From Rhodospirillales bacterium (GTDB lineage Bacteria; Pseudomonadota; Alphaproteobacteria; Rhodospirillales; Magnetospirillaceae): DNA of 19,408 nucleotides. Positions 8,096 through 17,860 of the stretch are shown here, in pieces. The translations under genes and the position numbers were made by a program. Each line of letters opens with the position of its first letter. Position 1 is the stretch's first letter. Where the stretch lies: NCBI GenBank assembly GCA_030040955.1, contig JASHSH010000261.1:1-19408 (forward strand). Direction: 5' to 3'. Below the pieces are notes generated by a model. That model ran no database searches and was not told where the DNA came from. It was given only the letters and a program-made list of their open reading frames with translations.

Positions 8096-10145
8096 GCGTG
8101 CCGGTCCTCCGGGCGCCGCCAAGGAAGGTGGCCGTGCACTGCGCCATGGTGGGCGAGGCGCGACAGATCGGATCGGTCATGTAGTAGTTGGCGATCGGCG
8201 AGCGCAGCGGCTCGCTTCCGACCGGCCCGTCGGCGCCGAACGGCGCCCAGGCGGCGGGCACCACGCGGTCCGGCGCGGCGAAGCTCGGTGCAGACTTGGC
8301 CAAGCGGGCGCGCAGCTCGGGCAACGTGTCGTAAGGGAGCGCGCGGCCCATCGCCTCCGACAGCGCGCGAATGATCTTCCAGTCCTCGCGCGCCTCGCCG
8401 GGCGGGAACACCGCCAGCCGGGTCTGCTGCGCACGGCCCTCGGTGTTGACGTAGGCTGCGTCCTTCTCGGTGTAGGCGGCGCCCGGAAGGATCGCATCCG
8501 CCCGGTGCGCCCCGGCGTCGCCGTGATGGCCCTGATAGATGACGAAGGCTTTGCCCAGGGCGGCCATGTCGATCTCGTCGGCGCCCAGCAGATAGACCGC
8601 GCCGAATTCGCCGCTCTTGCAGCCGGCGAGAATGCCCGCCGTATCGCGCCCGCCGGCGCCCGGCAGGAAGCCCATGTCGAGCCCGCCGACCCGCGCCGCC
8701 GCGGTATGCAGCACGTTGAATCCGTTCCAGCCGTCGCCGACCATGCCGGTCGATTCGGCCACCCGCCGGGCGAGGCCGAGGATCTGAGCGCCATCGGGTC
8801 TGGCGAGCGCCCCTTGGCCCAGGATCAGCATCGGATGCTTCGCGTCCTTCAGGACCTTGGCGAAGGGATGCGAGCCATCCGCGATGGCCGAAAGCACCGA
8901 TGCCGAGTCGCCGAGATGCTGATGGCGGTACGACAGGTCCAGATCGGCGCCGACAAGGCCGATGGGGAAGCCGCCGCGCATCCAGCGCTTGCGGATGCGC
9001 GCGTTCAGCACTGGCGCTTCCCAGCGCGGATTGGTGCCGATCAGCAGCAGCGCGCCGGCCTGCTCGATCCCGGCGATCGTCGTATTGAACAGGTAGGAAA
9101 CCCGCGGGCCGCCGAGCTTGGCCCCGTCCTGGCGGCAATCGAGATGCGGCGAGCCGATGCCGGCCATCAATTCCTTGAGCGCGAACATCGCCTCGGCGTC
9201 GGCCAGATCGCCGGCGAGCGCGGCGACCCGCGCTCCGCCGAGTTGGCGGACACGGTCCACGATGGCGGCGAAGGTCTCCGGCCAGCTTGCCGGCGCGAGC
9301 TTGCCGTCGCGGCGGAGATAGGGCCGGTCGAGGCGCTGCCGCATCAGCCCGTCGCAGGCGAAGCGGCTTTTGTCGCCCAGCCATTCCTCGTTCACGTCGT
9401 CGTTGGTGCGCGGCAGGACGCGCATCACCTGGTTGCCGCGCGCATCGACCCGGATGTTGCTGCCCACCGCGTCGAGCGCATCGACGCTTTCGCTGCTGTG
9501 CAGCTCCCAGGACCGCGCGGTGAACGCGTAGGGCTTGCTGGTCAGCGCGCCCACCGGGCAAAGATCGATGATGTTGCCGGAGAGCTCCGAGCCGATCGCC
9601 TTGGCGACGAAGGTGTCGATCTCCATGTTCTCGTTGCGCCCGATCGAGCCCAAGTCGGGCGCGCCCGCGACGTCGGCGAGGAAGCGGACGCAACGCGTGC
9701 AGTGGATGCAGCGCGTCATCGTCGGCTTGACCAGCGGGCCGAAATCCTTGTCCTTGACCGCGCGCTTCAGCTCGCGATAGCGGCTGCGGTCCATGCCGTA
9801 GCCCATCGCCTCGTCCTGCAAGTCGCATTCGCCGCCCTGGTCGCAGATCGGGCAGTCGAGCGGATGGTTGATGAGCAAGAATTCCATCACCCCGTGGCGC
9901 GCCTTGCGCACCATCGGGCTGTTGGTCTTGACCACCATCCCGTCGGCTACCGGCTGGGCGCAGGAGGCCACCGGCTTCGGCGTCTTCTCGACCTCGACCA
10001 GGCACATGCGGCAATTGCCGGCGATGGCCAGGCGCTCGTGGAAGCAGAAGCGCGGGATTTCGACGCCCAGGATCTCGCAGGCCTGGATGATGGTCATCCC
10101 CGCCTCGACCTCGATCTCGCGGCCGTCGATGGTGAGCTTGGTCAT
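8088..10145 (-). CDS. nuoG: NADH-quinone oxidoreductase subunit G
   Basis: A 685-residue peripheral subunit carrying much of the iron-sulfur wire. Cys34, 45, 48 and 62 match the [2Fe-2S] cluster N1b; His94 with Cys98, 101 and 107 (HPLDCPICDQGGEC) match the His-ligated N5; and Cys146, 149, 152 and 196 match N4. The rest (about 215-685) is a molybdopterin-oxidoreductase-like domain which in this family is structural and binds no molybdenum cofactor. I see no extra Cys set for the N7 cluster found in E. coli and Thermus. The start MTKLTIDGREIEV has a GGAGG site in the nine-base gap after nuoF. Confidence 0.98.
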   Translation of the reverse strand: MTKLTIDGREIEVEAGMTIIQACEILGVEIPRFCFHERLAIAGNCRMCLVEVEKTPKPVASCAQPVADGMVVKTNSPMVRKARHGVMEFLLINHPLDCPICDQGGECDLQDEAMGYGMDRSRYRELKRAVKDKDFGPLVKPTMTRCIHCTRCVRFLADVAGAPDLGSIGRNENMEIDTFVAKAIGSELSGNIIDLCPVGALTSKPYAFTARSWELHSSESVDALDAVGSNIRVDARGNQVMRVLPRTNDDVNEEWLGDKSRFACDGLMRQRLDRPYLRRDGKLAPASWPETFAAIVDRVRQLGGARVAALAGDLADAEAMFALKELMAGIGSPHLDCRQDGAKLGGPRVSYLFNTTIAGIEQAGALLLIGTNPRWEAPVLNARIRKRWMRGGFPIGLVGADLDLSYRHQHLGDSASVLSAIADGSHPFAKVLKDAKHPMLILGQGALARPDGAQILGLARRVAESTGMVGDGWNGFNVLHTAAARVGGLDMGFLPGAGGRDTAGILAGCKSGEFGAVYLLGADEIDMAALGKAFVIYQGHHGDAGAHRADAILPGAAYTEKDAAYVNTEGRAQQTRLAVFPPGEAREDWKIIRALSEAMGRALPYDTLPELRARLAKSAPSFAAPDRVVPAAWAPFGADGPVGSEPLRSPIANYYMTDPICRASPTMAQCTATFLGGARRTGTHG

Positions 10146-10154
10146 GCGGCCTCC

Positions 10155-11432
10155 TCAGGCGGCTCGGGCGGCGGCTTCGCGGATGCGCCGCTCGAGCTCG
10201 GGACGGAAGTGGCGGATCAGCCCCTGGATCGGCCAAGCCGCGGCGTCGCCATGCGCGCAGATCGTGTGGCCTTCGATCTCGCGGGTCACGTCCTCGAGCA
10301 TGTCGATCTCGGCCAGCTCGGCATGCCCGTCGACCATCCGCCGCATCATCCGCCACAGCCAGCCGGTGCCCTCGCGGCAGGGCGTGCACTGGCCGCAGCT
10401 CTCGTGCATGTAGAAGCGCGACAGCCGGGCGATCGAAGCGACGATGTCGGTCGACTTGTCCATCACGATCACCGCCGCGGTGCCGAGCCCCGAGCGCACC
10501 TCGCGCAGCGAATCGAAATCCATCAGCACCGTGTCGCAGATCGACTTCGGCAGCACCGGCACCGACGAGCCGCCGGGGATCACCGCGAGCAGGTTGTCCC
10601 AGCCGCCGCGCACGCCGCCGGCATGCTTCTCGACCAGCTCGCGCAGCGGGATGCCCATCTCATCCTCGACATTGCACGGGCGCTCGACATGGCCGGAGAT
10701 GCAGAACACCTTGGTACCGGTGTTCTTCGGCCGGCCGATGCCGGCGAACCAGGCCGCGCCGCGGCGCAGGATGGTGGGTGCGACCGCGATCGACTCGACA
10801 TTGTTCACGGTGGTCGGGCAACCATAGAGGCCGACGCCGGCCGGGAACGGCGGCTTCAGCCGCGGCTGGCCTTTTTGTCCCTCGAGCGATTGCAGCAGCG
10901 CCGATTCCTCGCCGCAGATATAGGCGCCGGCGCCGCGATGGACATAGAGCTCGAAATCCCAGCCCGACCCGCAGGCGTTCTTGCCGATCAGACCGGCGGC
11001 GCGCGCCTCGTCGATGGCGGTTTGCAGATGCTCGGCCTCGCGCACGAGCTCGCCGCGGATATAGATGTAGCCGCTGTTGGCGCCGATGGCGAAGCCGGCG
11101 ATCAGGCAGCCTTCGACCAGCTTATGCGGGTCCCAGCGCAGCATGTCGCGGTCCTTGCACGTGCCGGGCTCGCCCTCGTCGGCATTGACCACGAGATAAT
11201 GCGGCCGCGGACCCGGCTGCTTGGGCATGAACGACCATTTGAGGCCGGTGGGAAATCCCGCACCACCGCGCCCGCGCAGTCCCGAATTCTTCACCTCCTC
11301 GATGATCGCGTCGCGCCCCTTGGCCAGCAGCTCCTTGGTGCCGTCCCAGTCGCCGCGCGCGCGCGCGCCGGCGAGCCGCCAGTCGTGCAGGCCGTAGAGA
11401 TTGGTGAAGATGCGGTCCTTGTCGGTCAGCAT
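10155..11432 (-). CDS. nuoF: NADH-quinone oxidoreductase subunit F (NADH/FMN binding)
   Basis: A 425-residue subunit that oxidises NADH: it binds NADH and FMN and holds the [4Fe-4S] cluster N3. The glycine-rich NADH/FMN loop GRGGAGFPTG is at residues 54-63, the FMN-site region HRGAGAYICGEESALL at 165-180, and the cluster motif ESCGQCTPCREG at 344-355 supplies Cys346, 349 and 352, with Cys392 (in ICAHGDAAAWP) as the fourth ligand. The ATG lies one base after the nuoE stop with only a weak GGCGGG upstream, which suggests coupled translation. NuoE, NuoF and NuoG together form the NADH dehydrogenase module. Confidence 0.98.
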   Translation of the reverse strand: MLTDKDRIFTNLYGLHDWRLAGARARGDWDGTKELLAKGRDAIIEEVKNSGLRGRGGAGFPTGLKWSFMPKQPGPRPHYLVVNADEGEPGTCKDRDMLRWDPHKLVEGCLIAGFAIGANSGYIYIRGELVREAEHLQTAIDEARAAGLIGKNACGSGWDFELYVHRGAGAYICGEESALLQSLEGQKGQPRLKPPFPAGVGLYGCPTTVNNVESIAVAPTILRRGAAWFAGIGRPKNTGTKVFCISGHVERPCNVEDEMGIPLRELVEKHAGGVRGGWDNLLAVIPGGSSVPVLPKSICDTVLMDFDSLREVRSGLGTAAVIVMDKSTDIVASIARLSRFYMHESCGQCTPCREGTGWLWRMMRRMVDGHAELAEIDMLEDVTREIEGHTICAHGDAAAWPIQGLIRHFRPELERRIREAAARAA

Positions 11433-11433
11433 G

Positions 11434-12042
11434 TCAGCCCGCCGCCCCGGTGAGCGTCTTCGGCCCGCCGACCGGCGCCGATCCCTGCCGGCCGATCTGC
11501 GAGCCCGGCTTCGGGGACTCGCCTTTGCGCAGGCCCGCGATGATCTTGCGCAGCGAATCGGGCGCCAGGTCCTCGTAGTAGTCGTCGCCGAGCATCAGTA
11601 CGGGAGCGTTGACGCAGGCGGCCAGACACTCGACCTCGATCAGGCTGAACTGCCCGTCCACCGTGGTTTCGCCCGGGCCGATGCCCAGCTCCTTGCGGCA
11701 GGTCGCCATCAGCTCGTCGGAACCGCGCAGCCGGCAGGGAAGATTGGTGCAGACCTGAAGGTGGTGCTTGCCGACCGGCTTCAGATTGTACATCGAATAG
11801 AAGGACGCGACCTCGTAGACGAGGATCGGCGCCATGTCGAGCATCGCGGCCACCGCATCCATCGCCGCGACCGAGACCCATCCCTCCTGGCGCTGGGCGA
11901 GGTCGAGCAGCGGCATCACCGCGCTCTTCTGCCGACCGGCCGGATAGCGCGCGATGAACGCCCTGGCCTTGCCCAGATTGTCGGGCGTGAAGGCGAAGCT
12001 CGCCGGCTGCTTCGCCGCCCCCCCGTCCCCCGCCCCGCTCAT
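11434..12042 (-). CDS. nuoE: NADH-quinone oxidoreductase subunit E ([2Fe-2S])
   Basis: A 202-residue thioredoxin-fold subunit that holds the [2Fe-2S] cluster N1a near FMN. The four ligands are visible as Cys98 and Cys103 (VCTNLPCRL) and Cys139 and Cys143 (VECLAACVNAP). The N-terminal helical part (about 18-70) precedes the ferredoxin-like fold. After about residue 170 there is a glycine- and proline-rich tail containing SQIGRQGSAPVGGPKTL; a tail of this kind is known from alphaproteobacterial NuoE and the mitochondrial 24-kDa subunit but is absent from E. coli. The start codon overlaps the nuoD stop as ATGA. Confidence 0.98.
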   Translation of the reverse strand: MSGAGDGGAAKQPASFAFTPDNLGKARAFIARYPAGRQKSAVMPLLDLAQRQEGWVSVAAMDAVAAMLDMAPILVYEVASFYSMYNLKPVGKHHLQVCTNLPCRLRGSDELMATCRKELGIGPGETTVDGQFSLIEVECLAACVNAPVLMLGDDYYEDLAPDSLRKIIAGLRKGESPKPGSQIGRQGSAPVGGPKTLTGAAG

Positions 12043-13217
12043 CGGTCGATCTCGCCGAAGACGATATCGATGGAACCGATATTCGCCACCAGGTCGGCGA
12101 GCATGTGGCCCTTCGACATGAAGTCGATGCCCTGCAAATGCGGGAAGGCCGGCGCGCGGATGTGGCAGCGATAGGGCCTGTTGGTGCCGTCGGCGACCAG
12201 ATAGACCGCGAACTCGCCCTTCGGCGTCTCGATCGCCGTATAGGTCTCGCCCTCCGGCACGTGGAAGCCCTCGGTGAACAGCTTGAAATGGTGGATCAGC
12301 GACTCCATCGAGCGCTTCATTTCGGCGCGCGAGGGCGGCGTGATTTTGTGGTCGTCCACCCGCACCGGACCCGTCGGCATCTTCTCGATCGCCTGGCGCA
12401 TGATGGCGAGCGACTGCTTGATCTCCTCGATCCGCACCATGTAGCGGTCGTAGCAGTCGCCGTTCTTGCCGACGGGGATGTCGAATTCCATCTGGTCGTA
12501 GGCTGCGTAGGGCTGCGCCTTGCGCAGGTCCCAGGGCACGCCCGAGGCGCGCAAGTTCGGGCCGGTGAAGCCCCAGGCCAACGCCTGCTCCTCGCTGACG
12601 ATTCCGATGTCGACGGTCCGCATCTTGAAGATGCGGTTCTCGTCGAGCAGCGTTTCGATGTCGTCGAGCACCTTCGGGAAACGCTCGGTCCAGGCCATGA
12701 TGTCCTCGGCCAGTCCCGCCGGCAGATCGGCCGCGACGCCGCCCACGCGATAGTAGGCAGCGTGGAAGCGCGAGCCGGAGACCCGCTCGTAGAAGGCCAA
12801 CAGATGCTCGCGCTCCTCGAAGCCGTACAGCACCGGCGTGATCGCGCCCACGTCCATCGCGAAGGTGGTGGTGTTCAGGATGTGGTTGAGCACGCGGCCG
12901 ATCTCGTCGTAGAGCACGCGGATGTATTGCGCGCGCGGCGGCGCCTCGATGCCGAGCAGCTTCTCGGCGGCCCGCGCGAAGGCGTGTTCCTGGTTCATCG
13001 GGCAGACATAGTCGAGGCGGTCGAAATAGGGCACCGCCTGCGCATAGGTCTTGTACTCGATCAGCTTCTCGGTGCCGCGGTGGAGCAGCCCGATATGCGG
13101 GTCCGCCCGGTCGACCACCTCGCCGTCCATCTCGAGGACGAGACGGAGCACGCCATGCGCCGCCGGATGCTGCGGCCCGAAATTGATCGAATAGTGCTTG
13201 ATCTCCGCTTCGCTCAT
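12039..13217 (-). CDS. nuoD: NADH-quinone oxidoreductase subunit D
   Basis: A 392-residue 49-kDa-type subunit, related to the large subunit of [NiFe] hydrogenases but without metal-binding cysteines. It forms the quinone headgroup site with NuoB. The N-terminal loop FGPQHPAAHGVLRL (13-26) contains His17 and His21, and Tyr70 in FDRLDYVCPMNQEHAF is at the place of the quinone-contacting tyrosine known from structures. The C-terminus (LVANIGSIDIVFGEIDR) is typical. It is separate from NuoC, unlike the fused NuoCD of enterobacteria. Start and stop both overlap neighbours by four bases (nuoC and nuoE). Confidence 0.98.
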   Translation of the reverse strand: MSEAEIKHYSINFGPQHPAAHGVLRLVLEMDGEVVDRADPHIGLLHRGTEKLIEYKTYAQAVPYFDRLDYVCPMNQEHAFARAAEKLLGIEAPPRAQYIRVLYDEIGRVLNHILNTTTFAMDVGAITPVLYGFEEREHLLAFYERVSGSRFHAAYYRVGGVAADLPAGLAEDIMAWTERFPKVLDDIETLLDENRIFKMRTVDIGIVSEEQALAWGFTGPNLRASGVPWDLRKAQPYAAYDQMEFDIPVGKNGDCYDRYMVRIEEIKQSLAIMRQAIEKMPTGPVRVDDHKITPPSRAEMKRSMESLIHHFKLFTEGFHVPEGETYTAIETPKGEFAVYLVADGTNRPYRCHIRAPAFPHLQGIDFMSKGHMLADLVANIGSIDIVFGEIDR

Positions 13218-13813
13218 TGGCTCGTCTTCGCCTTCTCGTCGCCGTGGAGCATCCCCTCCCAGGGACTCAGGAAGTCGAAGTTGCGGAAATCCTGGATCAG
13301 CTTGACCGGCTCGTACACCACCCGCTTCTGCTCGTCGTCGTAGCGCACCTCGACGAGGCCGGTGAGCGGAAAGTCCTTGCGCAGCGGATGGCCGTCGAAG
13401 CCGTAGTCGGTCAGCAGGCGGCGCAGGTCGGGATTACCGGCGAATGGAATGCCGTAAAGGTCCCAGGCCTCGCGCTCGTACCAGGCGGCGCAGGGAAACA
13501 CGTCCACCACGCTTGGCACCGGCTCGTCCTCGCCCACCGCGAGCTTCACGCGGACGCGCTGGTTCAGCTTGAGCGAGAGCAGGTTGTAGACCACCTCGAA
13601 CCGCTTGGCGCGCTCGGGAAAATCGACGCCGCACAGATCGACCAGCTGGCGGAACTGGCAGCGCGCATCGTCGCGCAGGAAGGCGAGCACGCGGGCGATC
13701 GATTCGGGCCGCGCGATGGCGACCAGCTCGCCCTTGCTCACTTGGGTCGACAGCACGTCGCCGGGCAGCGCCGCCGCGATGGCATTTCCGAGTTCTGGCA
13801 GCGGCTGGGTCAT
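13214..13813 (-). CDS. nuoC: NADH-quinone oxidoreductase subunit C
   Basis: A 199-residue 30-kDa-type peripheral subunit that packs against NuoD and NuoB and binds no cofactor. The family signature runs from about residue 113 to 149 (EREAWDLYGIPFAGNPDLRR, then HPLRKDFPL). The chosen start is the ATG giving MTQPLPELGNAIAAALPGD; the frame is open 35 codons further upstream but that stretch is arginine-rich shadow of nuoB. It follows nuoB by ten bases with a GAGG formed at the nuoB stop, and its own stop overlaps the nuoD start. Confidence 0.97.
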   Translation of the reverse strand: MTQPLPELGNAIAAALPGDVLSTQVSKGELVAIARPESIARVLAFLRDDARCQFRQLVDLCGVDFPERAKRFEVVYNLLSLKLNQRVRVKLAVGEDEPVPSVVDVFPCAAWYEREAWDLYGIPFAGNPDLRRLLTDYGFDGHPLRKDFPLTGLVEVRYDDEQKRVVYEPVKLIQDFRNFDFLSPWEGMLHGDEKAKTSQ

Positions 13814-13823
13814 CGGTCCGGCC

Positions 13824-14351
13824 TCAGCGCGCGATGGTGCCCGTGCGCCGAATCTTCTTCTGCAGCTGCAAGAAGGCGTAGACCAACGCCTCCGCCGTCG
13901 GCGGGCAACCGGGTACATAGATGTCGACCGGCACGATGCGGTCGCAGCCGCGCACGACGGCGTAGGAGTAGTGGTAGTAGCCGCCGCCGTTGGCGCAGGA
14001 GCCCATCGAGATCACCCAACGCGGCTCCGCCATCTGGTCGTAGACCTTGCGCAGGGCGGGCGCCATCTTGTTAGTCAGCGTTCCGGCGACGATCATCACG
14101 TCGGACTGGCGCGGACTCGGCCGGGGGAAGGTGCCGAAGCGGTCGAGATCGTAGCGGCTCGCATAGGCCTGGATCATCTCCACCGCGCAGCAGGCCAGCC
14201 CGAAGGTCATCGGCCAGATCGAGCCGGTGCGCGCCCAGTTGACCAGCTTGTCGACGCTGGACAGCACGAAGCCCTTGTCGGCGAGCTCCTGTCCGACCGC
14301 GCGGACCTGCGCCTCGCGATCCGTGCCCGCGGCGGGGTCGATCACTCCCAT
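13824..14351 (-). CDS. nuoB: NADH-quinone oxidoreductase subunit B (cluster N2)
   Basis: A 175-residue peripheral subunit (PSST homologue) that holds the terminal [4Fe-4S] cluster N2, which reduces quinone. The unusual tandem-cysteine ligand set is complete: Cys54 and Cys55 (GLACCAVEM), Cys119 (SMGSCANGGGYY) and Cys149 (VPGCPPTAEAL). The ATG at 14351 overlaps nuoA by ten bases and has GGAAGGGGG about seven bases upstream; a GTG two codons later would overlap the nuoA stop as GTGA and is a possible alternative. The frame stays open to 14774 through nuoA, but that upstream part is an arginine-rich shadow. Confidence 0.97.
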   Translation of the reverse strand: MGVIDPAAGTDREAQVRAVGQELADKGFVLSSVDKLVNWARTGSIWPMTFGLACCAVEMIQAYASRYDLDRFGTFPRPSPRQSDVMIVAGTLTNKMAPALRKVYDQMAEPRWVISMGSCANGGGYYHYSYAVVRGCDRIVPVDIYVPGCPPTAEALVYAFLQLQKKIRRTGTIAR

Positions 14352-14707
14352 TCCAACGCCCCCTTCCGCCATTCGTAGATGAAGCCGACGGTGAGCACCG
14401 CGAGGAACAGCACCATCGACCAGAATCCGTACATGCCGATCTTGCCCAGCGCCACCGCCCACGGGAACAGGAAGGCGACTTCGAGGTCGAAGATGATGAA
14501 CAGGATACCGACCAGGTAGTAGCGCACCTCGAACTTCGCGCGCGCGTCGTCGAACGCGTCGAAGCCGCACTCGTAGGGCGAGTTCTTCTCGATGTCGGGA
14601 CGCTGCCGCGCCGCCAGCCAGGCGCCGCCGATGAACGCCGTGGACACGCCGATCGCGATGACGAGAAAGATCAGGATCGGCAGGTATTCGCGGAGCATGG
14701 CGTCCAT
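14342..14707 (-). CDS. nuoA: NADH-quinone oxidoreductase subunit A
   Basis: A 121-residue membrane subunit (ND3 homologue) with three helices, first gene of the nuo operon. The loop after helix 1 contains SPYECGFDAF with Cys47, at the place of the ND3 cysteine that becomes exposed in the deactive state of mitochondrial complex I. FDLEVAFLFPW (73-83) is the conserved second helix with its acidic residues. The ATG at 14707 has a GGGGG-containing stretch at proper distance; the ATG three codons later is possible but lacks a better site. A promoter with a perfect TTGACA box lies 39 to 67 bases upstream. Confidence 0.96.
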   Translation of the reverse strand: MDAMLREYLPILIFLVIAIGVSTAFIGGAWLAARQRPDIEKNSPYECGFDAFDDARAKFEVRYYLVGILFIIFDLEVAFLFPWAVALGKIGMYGFWSMVLFLAVLTVGFIYEWRKGALEWE

Positions 14708-14745
14708 CGGGCTGCCCCCAGGCGATCCTCAGAACGAATGTGGGT

Positions 14746-14774
14746 GGTGTAGCCCCCGCCACCACCCGTGTCAA
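14746..14774 (-). promoter_or_regulatory. Probable main promoter of the nuo operon
   Basis: Read on the minus strand, TTGACA (14774-14769) is followed after 17 bases by TACACC (14751-14746). The -35 box is a perfect match to the housekeeping sigma consensus, and the -10 box keeps T, A and A at positions 1, 2 and 4. Transcription would begin near 14739, giving a leader of about 32 bases before nuoA. It is the only convincing promoter between the tRNA and nuoA. Confidence 0.6.
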
Positions 14775-14789
14775 CCTCGCCTTGGCGAA

Positions 14790-14809
14790 GGATTCGGGTA
14801 ACCGAATCC
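14790..14809 (-). terminator. Hairpin after tRNA-Val, possible terminator
   Basis: GGATTCGG and CCGAATCC form a perfect 8-bp stem around a four-base loop (14798-14801), beginning ten bases after the tRNA 3' end. On the minus strand it is followed only by TTCGCC, not a real U-tract, so termination may be partial. It could instead be a processing or stability element in a tRNA-nuo transcript. Confidence 0.4.
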
Positions 14810-14819
14810 GAGACCTAGG

Positions 14820-14895
<76 letters not shown>

Positions 14896-14906
14896 CCCGC
14901 AAACGA

Positions 14907-14937
14907 CGATGCCGGCCGCGCGGGGCGGCCGGCATCG
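14907..14937 (-). other. Strong GC hairpin immediately 5' of tRNA-Val
   Basis: A perfect 13-bp inverted repeat (14907-14919 with 14925-14937; core GATGCCGGCCGC) closes a five-base loop. It ends 11 bases before the first base of tRNA-Val and has TCGTTTGC after it on the minus strand. It could be a back-up terminator for hup or a structured leader removed from the pre-tRNA. A TATGCT element (14945-14940) just upstream resembles a -10 box, but I find no good -35 partner. Confidence 0.55.
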
Positions 14938-14949
14938 CCAGCATACACG

Positions 14950-14979
14950 AAAAAGGACGCGTCAGCGATTGACCGCGTC
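14950..14979 (-). terminator. Intrinsic terminator of hup, overlapping its stop codon
   Basis: On the minus strand GACGCG-G-TCA pairs with TGACGCGTC, a 9-bp stem with a single bulged G and an ATCGC loop, followed by C and five T residues (14954-14950). The left arm lies in the last hup codons and the TGA stop is the start of the right arm. Stem, loop and U-tract fit a classical Rho-independent terminator. Confidence 0.75.
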
Positions 14980-15237
14980 TTTTAATCCCTTGCCCGCCTT
15001 GAACTTGGGCTGCTTCGAGGCCGGAATGGTGATCTGCGCCCCGGTGCGCGGATTGCGCCCCAGCGACTTGGCGCGCTTCGAGACGTGGAACGTCCCGAAG
15101 CCGACCAGTCGCACCGTGTCGCCCTTCTTGAGCGCGCTCGTGATCGCCGTGAACACCCCGTCGACGGCTTTCGTCGAGTCGCCCTTCGATAGCCCGGCGC
15201 CGCTGGCAACCGCAGCCACGAGATCGTTCTTGTTCAC
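14962..15237 (-). CDS. hup: DNA-binding protein HU
   Basis: A 91-residue nucleoid protein of the HU/IHF family that binds and bends DNA as a dimer without strong sequence specificity. The N-terminal helical part starts NKNDLVAAVASGAGLSKGD; GFGTF is at residues 46-50; and the DNA-embracing arm contains GRNPRTG (60-66) and the minor-groove-inserting proline region. The GTG at 15237 is the start, because it gives the typical MNKNDL N-terminus and has GGAAGGGGG upstream. The ATG 15 codons earlier adds an unrelated basic stretch. The protein could be called HupB; I cannot tell HU-alpha from HU-beta. The gene has its own promoter and terminator, so it is likely monocistronic. Confidence 0.96.
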   Translation of the reverse strand: MNKNDLVAAVASGAGLSKGDSTKAVDGVFTAITSALKKGDTVRLVGFGTFHVSKRAKSLGRNPRTGAQITIPASKQPKFKAGKGLKDAVNR

Positions 15238-15312
15238 TTGAGTGGCCCCCTTCCGTTGGAAACGCCGGTGGTCGCCGCGCACCAGCCGACCACCAGTGTA
15301 AGGATCGAGTCA

Positions 15313-15341
15313 GTCTAGAACGCGAGTTTCAACGGCGTCAA
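15313..15341 (-). promoter_or_regulatory. Probable hup promoter
   Basis: On the minus strand TTGACG (15341-15336) and CTAGAC (15318-15313) are separated by exactly 17 bases, close to the housekeeping promoter consensus of alphaproteobacteria (TTGACN and a -10 of CTATAT type). Transcription would begin near 15306, about 70 bases before the GTG start. A GAGTC site (15307-15311) lies between the -10 box and the predicted start point. Confidence 0.6.
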
Positions 15342-15366
15342 TCGCGGAAGAGAAGCTATCCACACC

Positions 15367-15416
15367 GATTCGGCGCGGCTTTCTCGCGCGTCGCGCGCGC
15401 GCCTCGGCCGTGCGAA

Positions 15417-15418
<2 letters not shown>
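15367..15418 (-). terminator. Possible lon 3' hairpin
   Basis: GATTCG at the lon stop codon (15418-15413) can pair with CGAATC (15372-15367), extended inward by CGGC/GCCG, and a GC-alternating core can fold internally. There is no U-tract directly after it; the following bases are GGTGTGG, with scattered T residues later. It may mark the lon mRNA 3' end, but a Rho-dependent end is equally possible. Confidence 0.3.
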
Positions 15419-17825
<2,407 letters not shown>

Positions 17826-17860
17826 GTGCCCTCGAAAGCGGGATGCCGGCGCGCCCGGCC

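Noticed and set aside
8094..11453. A 1119-codon open frame on the plus strand opposite nuoG and nuoF
   Set aside because: Its product is rich in His, Asp, Arg, Gln and Ala without any domain, which is the usual antisense shadow of GC-rich genes with G/C at third positions. The opposite strand has complete, motif-bearing Nuo proteins.
14352..14774. N-terminal extension of nuoB through nuoA
   Set aside because: The frame is open but the translation is arginine-rich and runs over nuoA and its promoter; NuoB proteins start near the ATG at 14351, which also has a ribosome-binding site.
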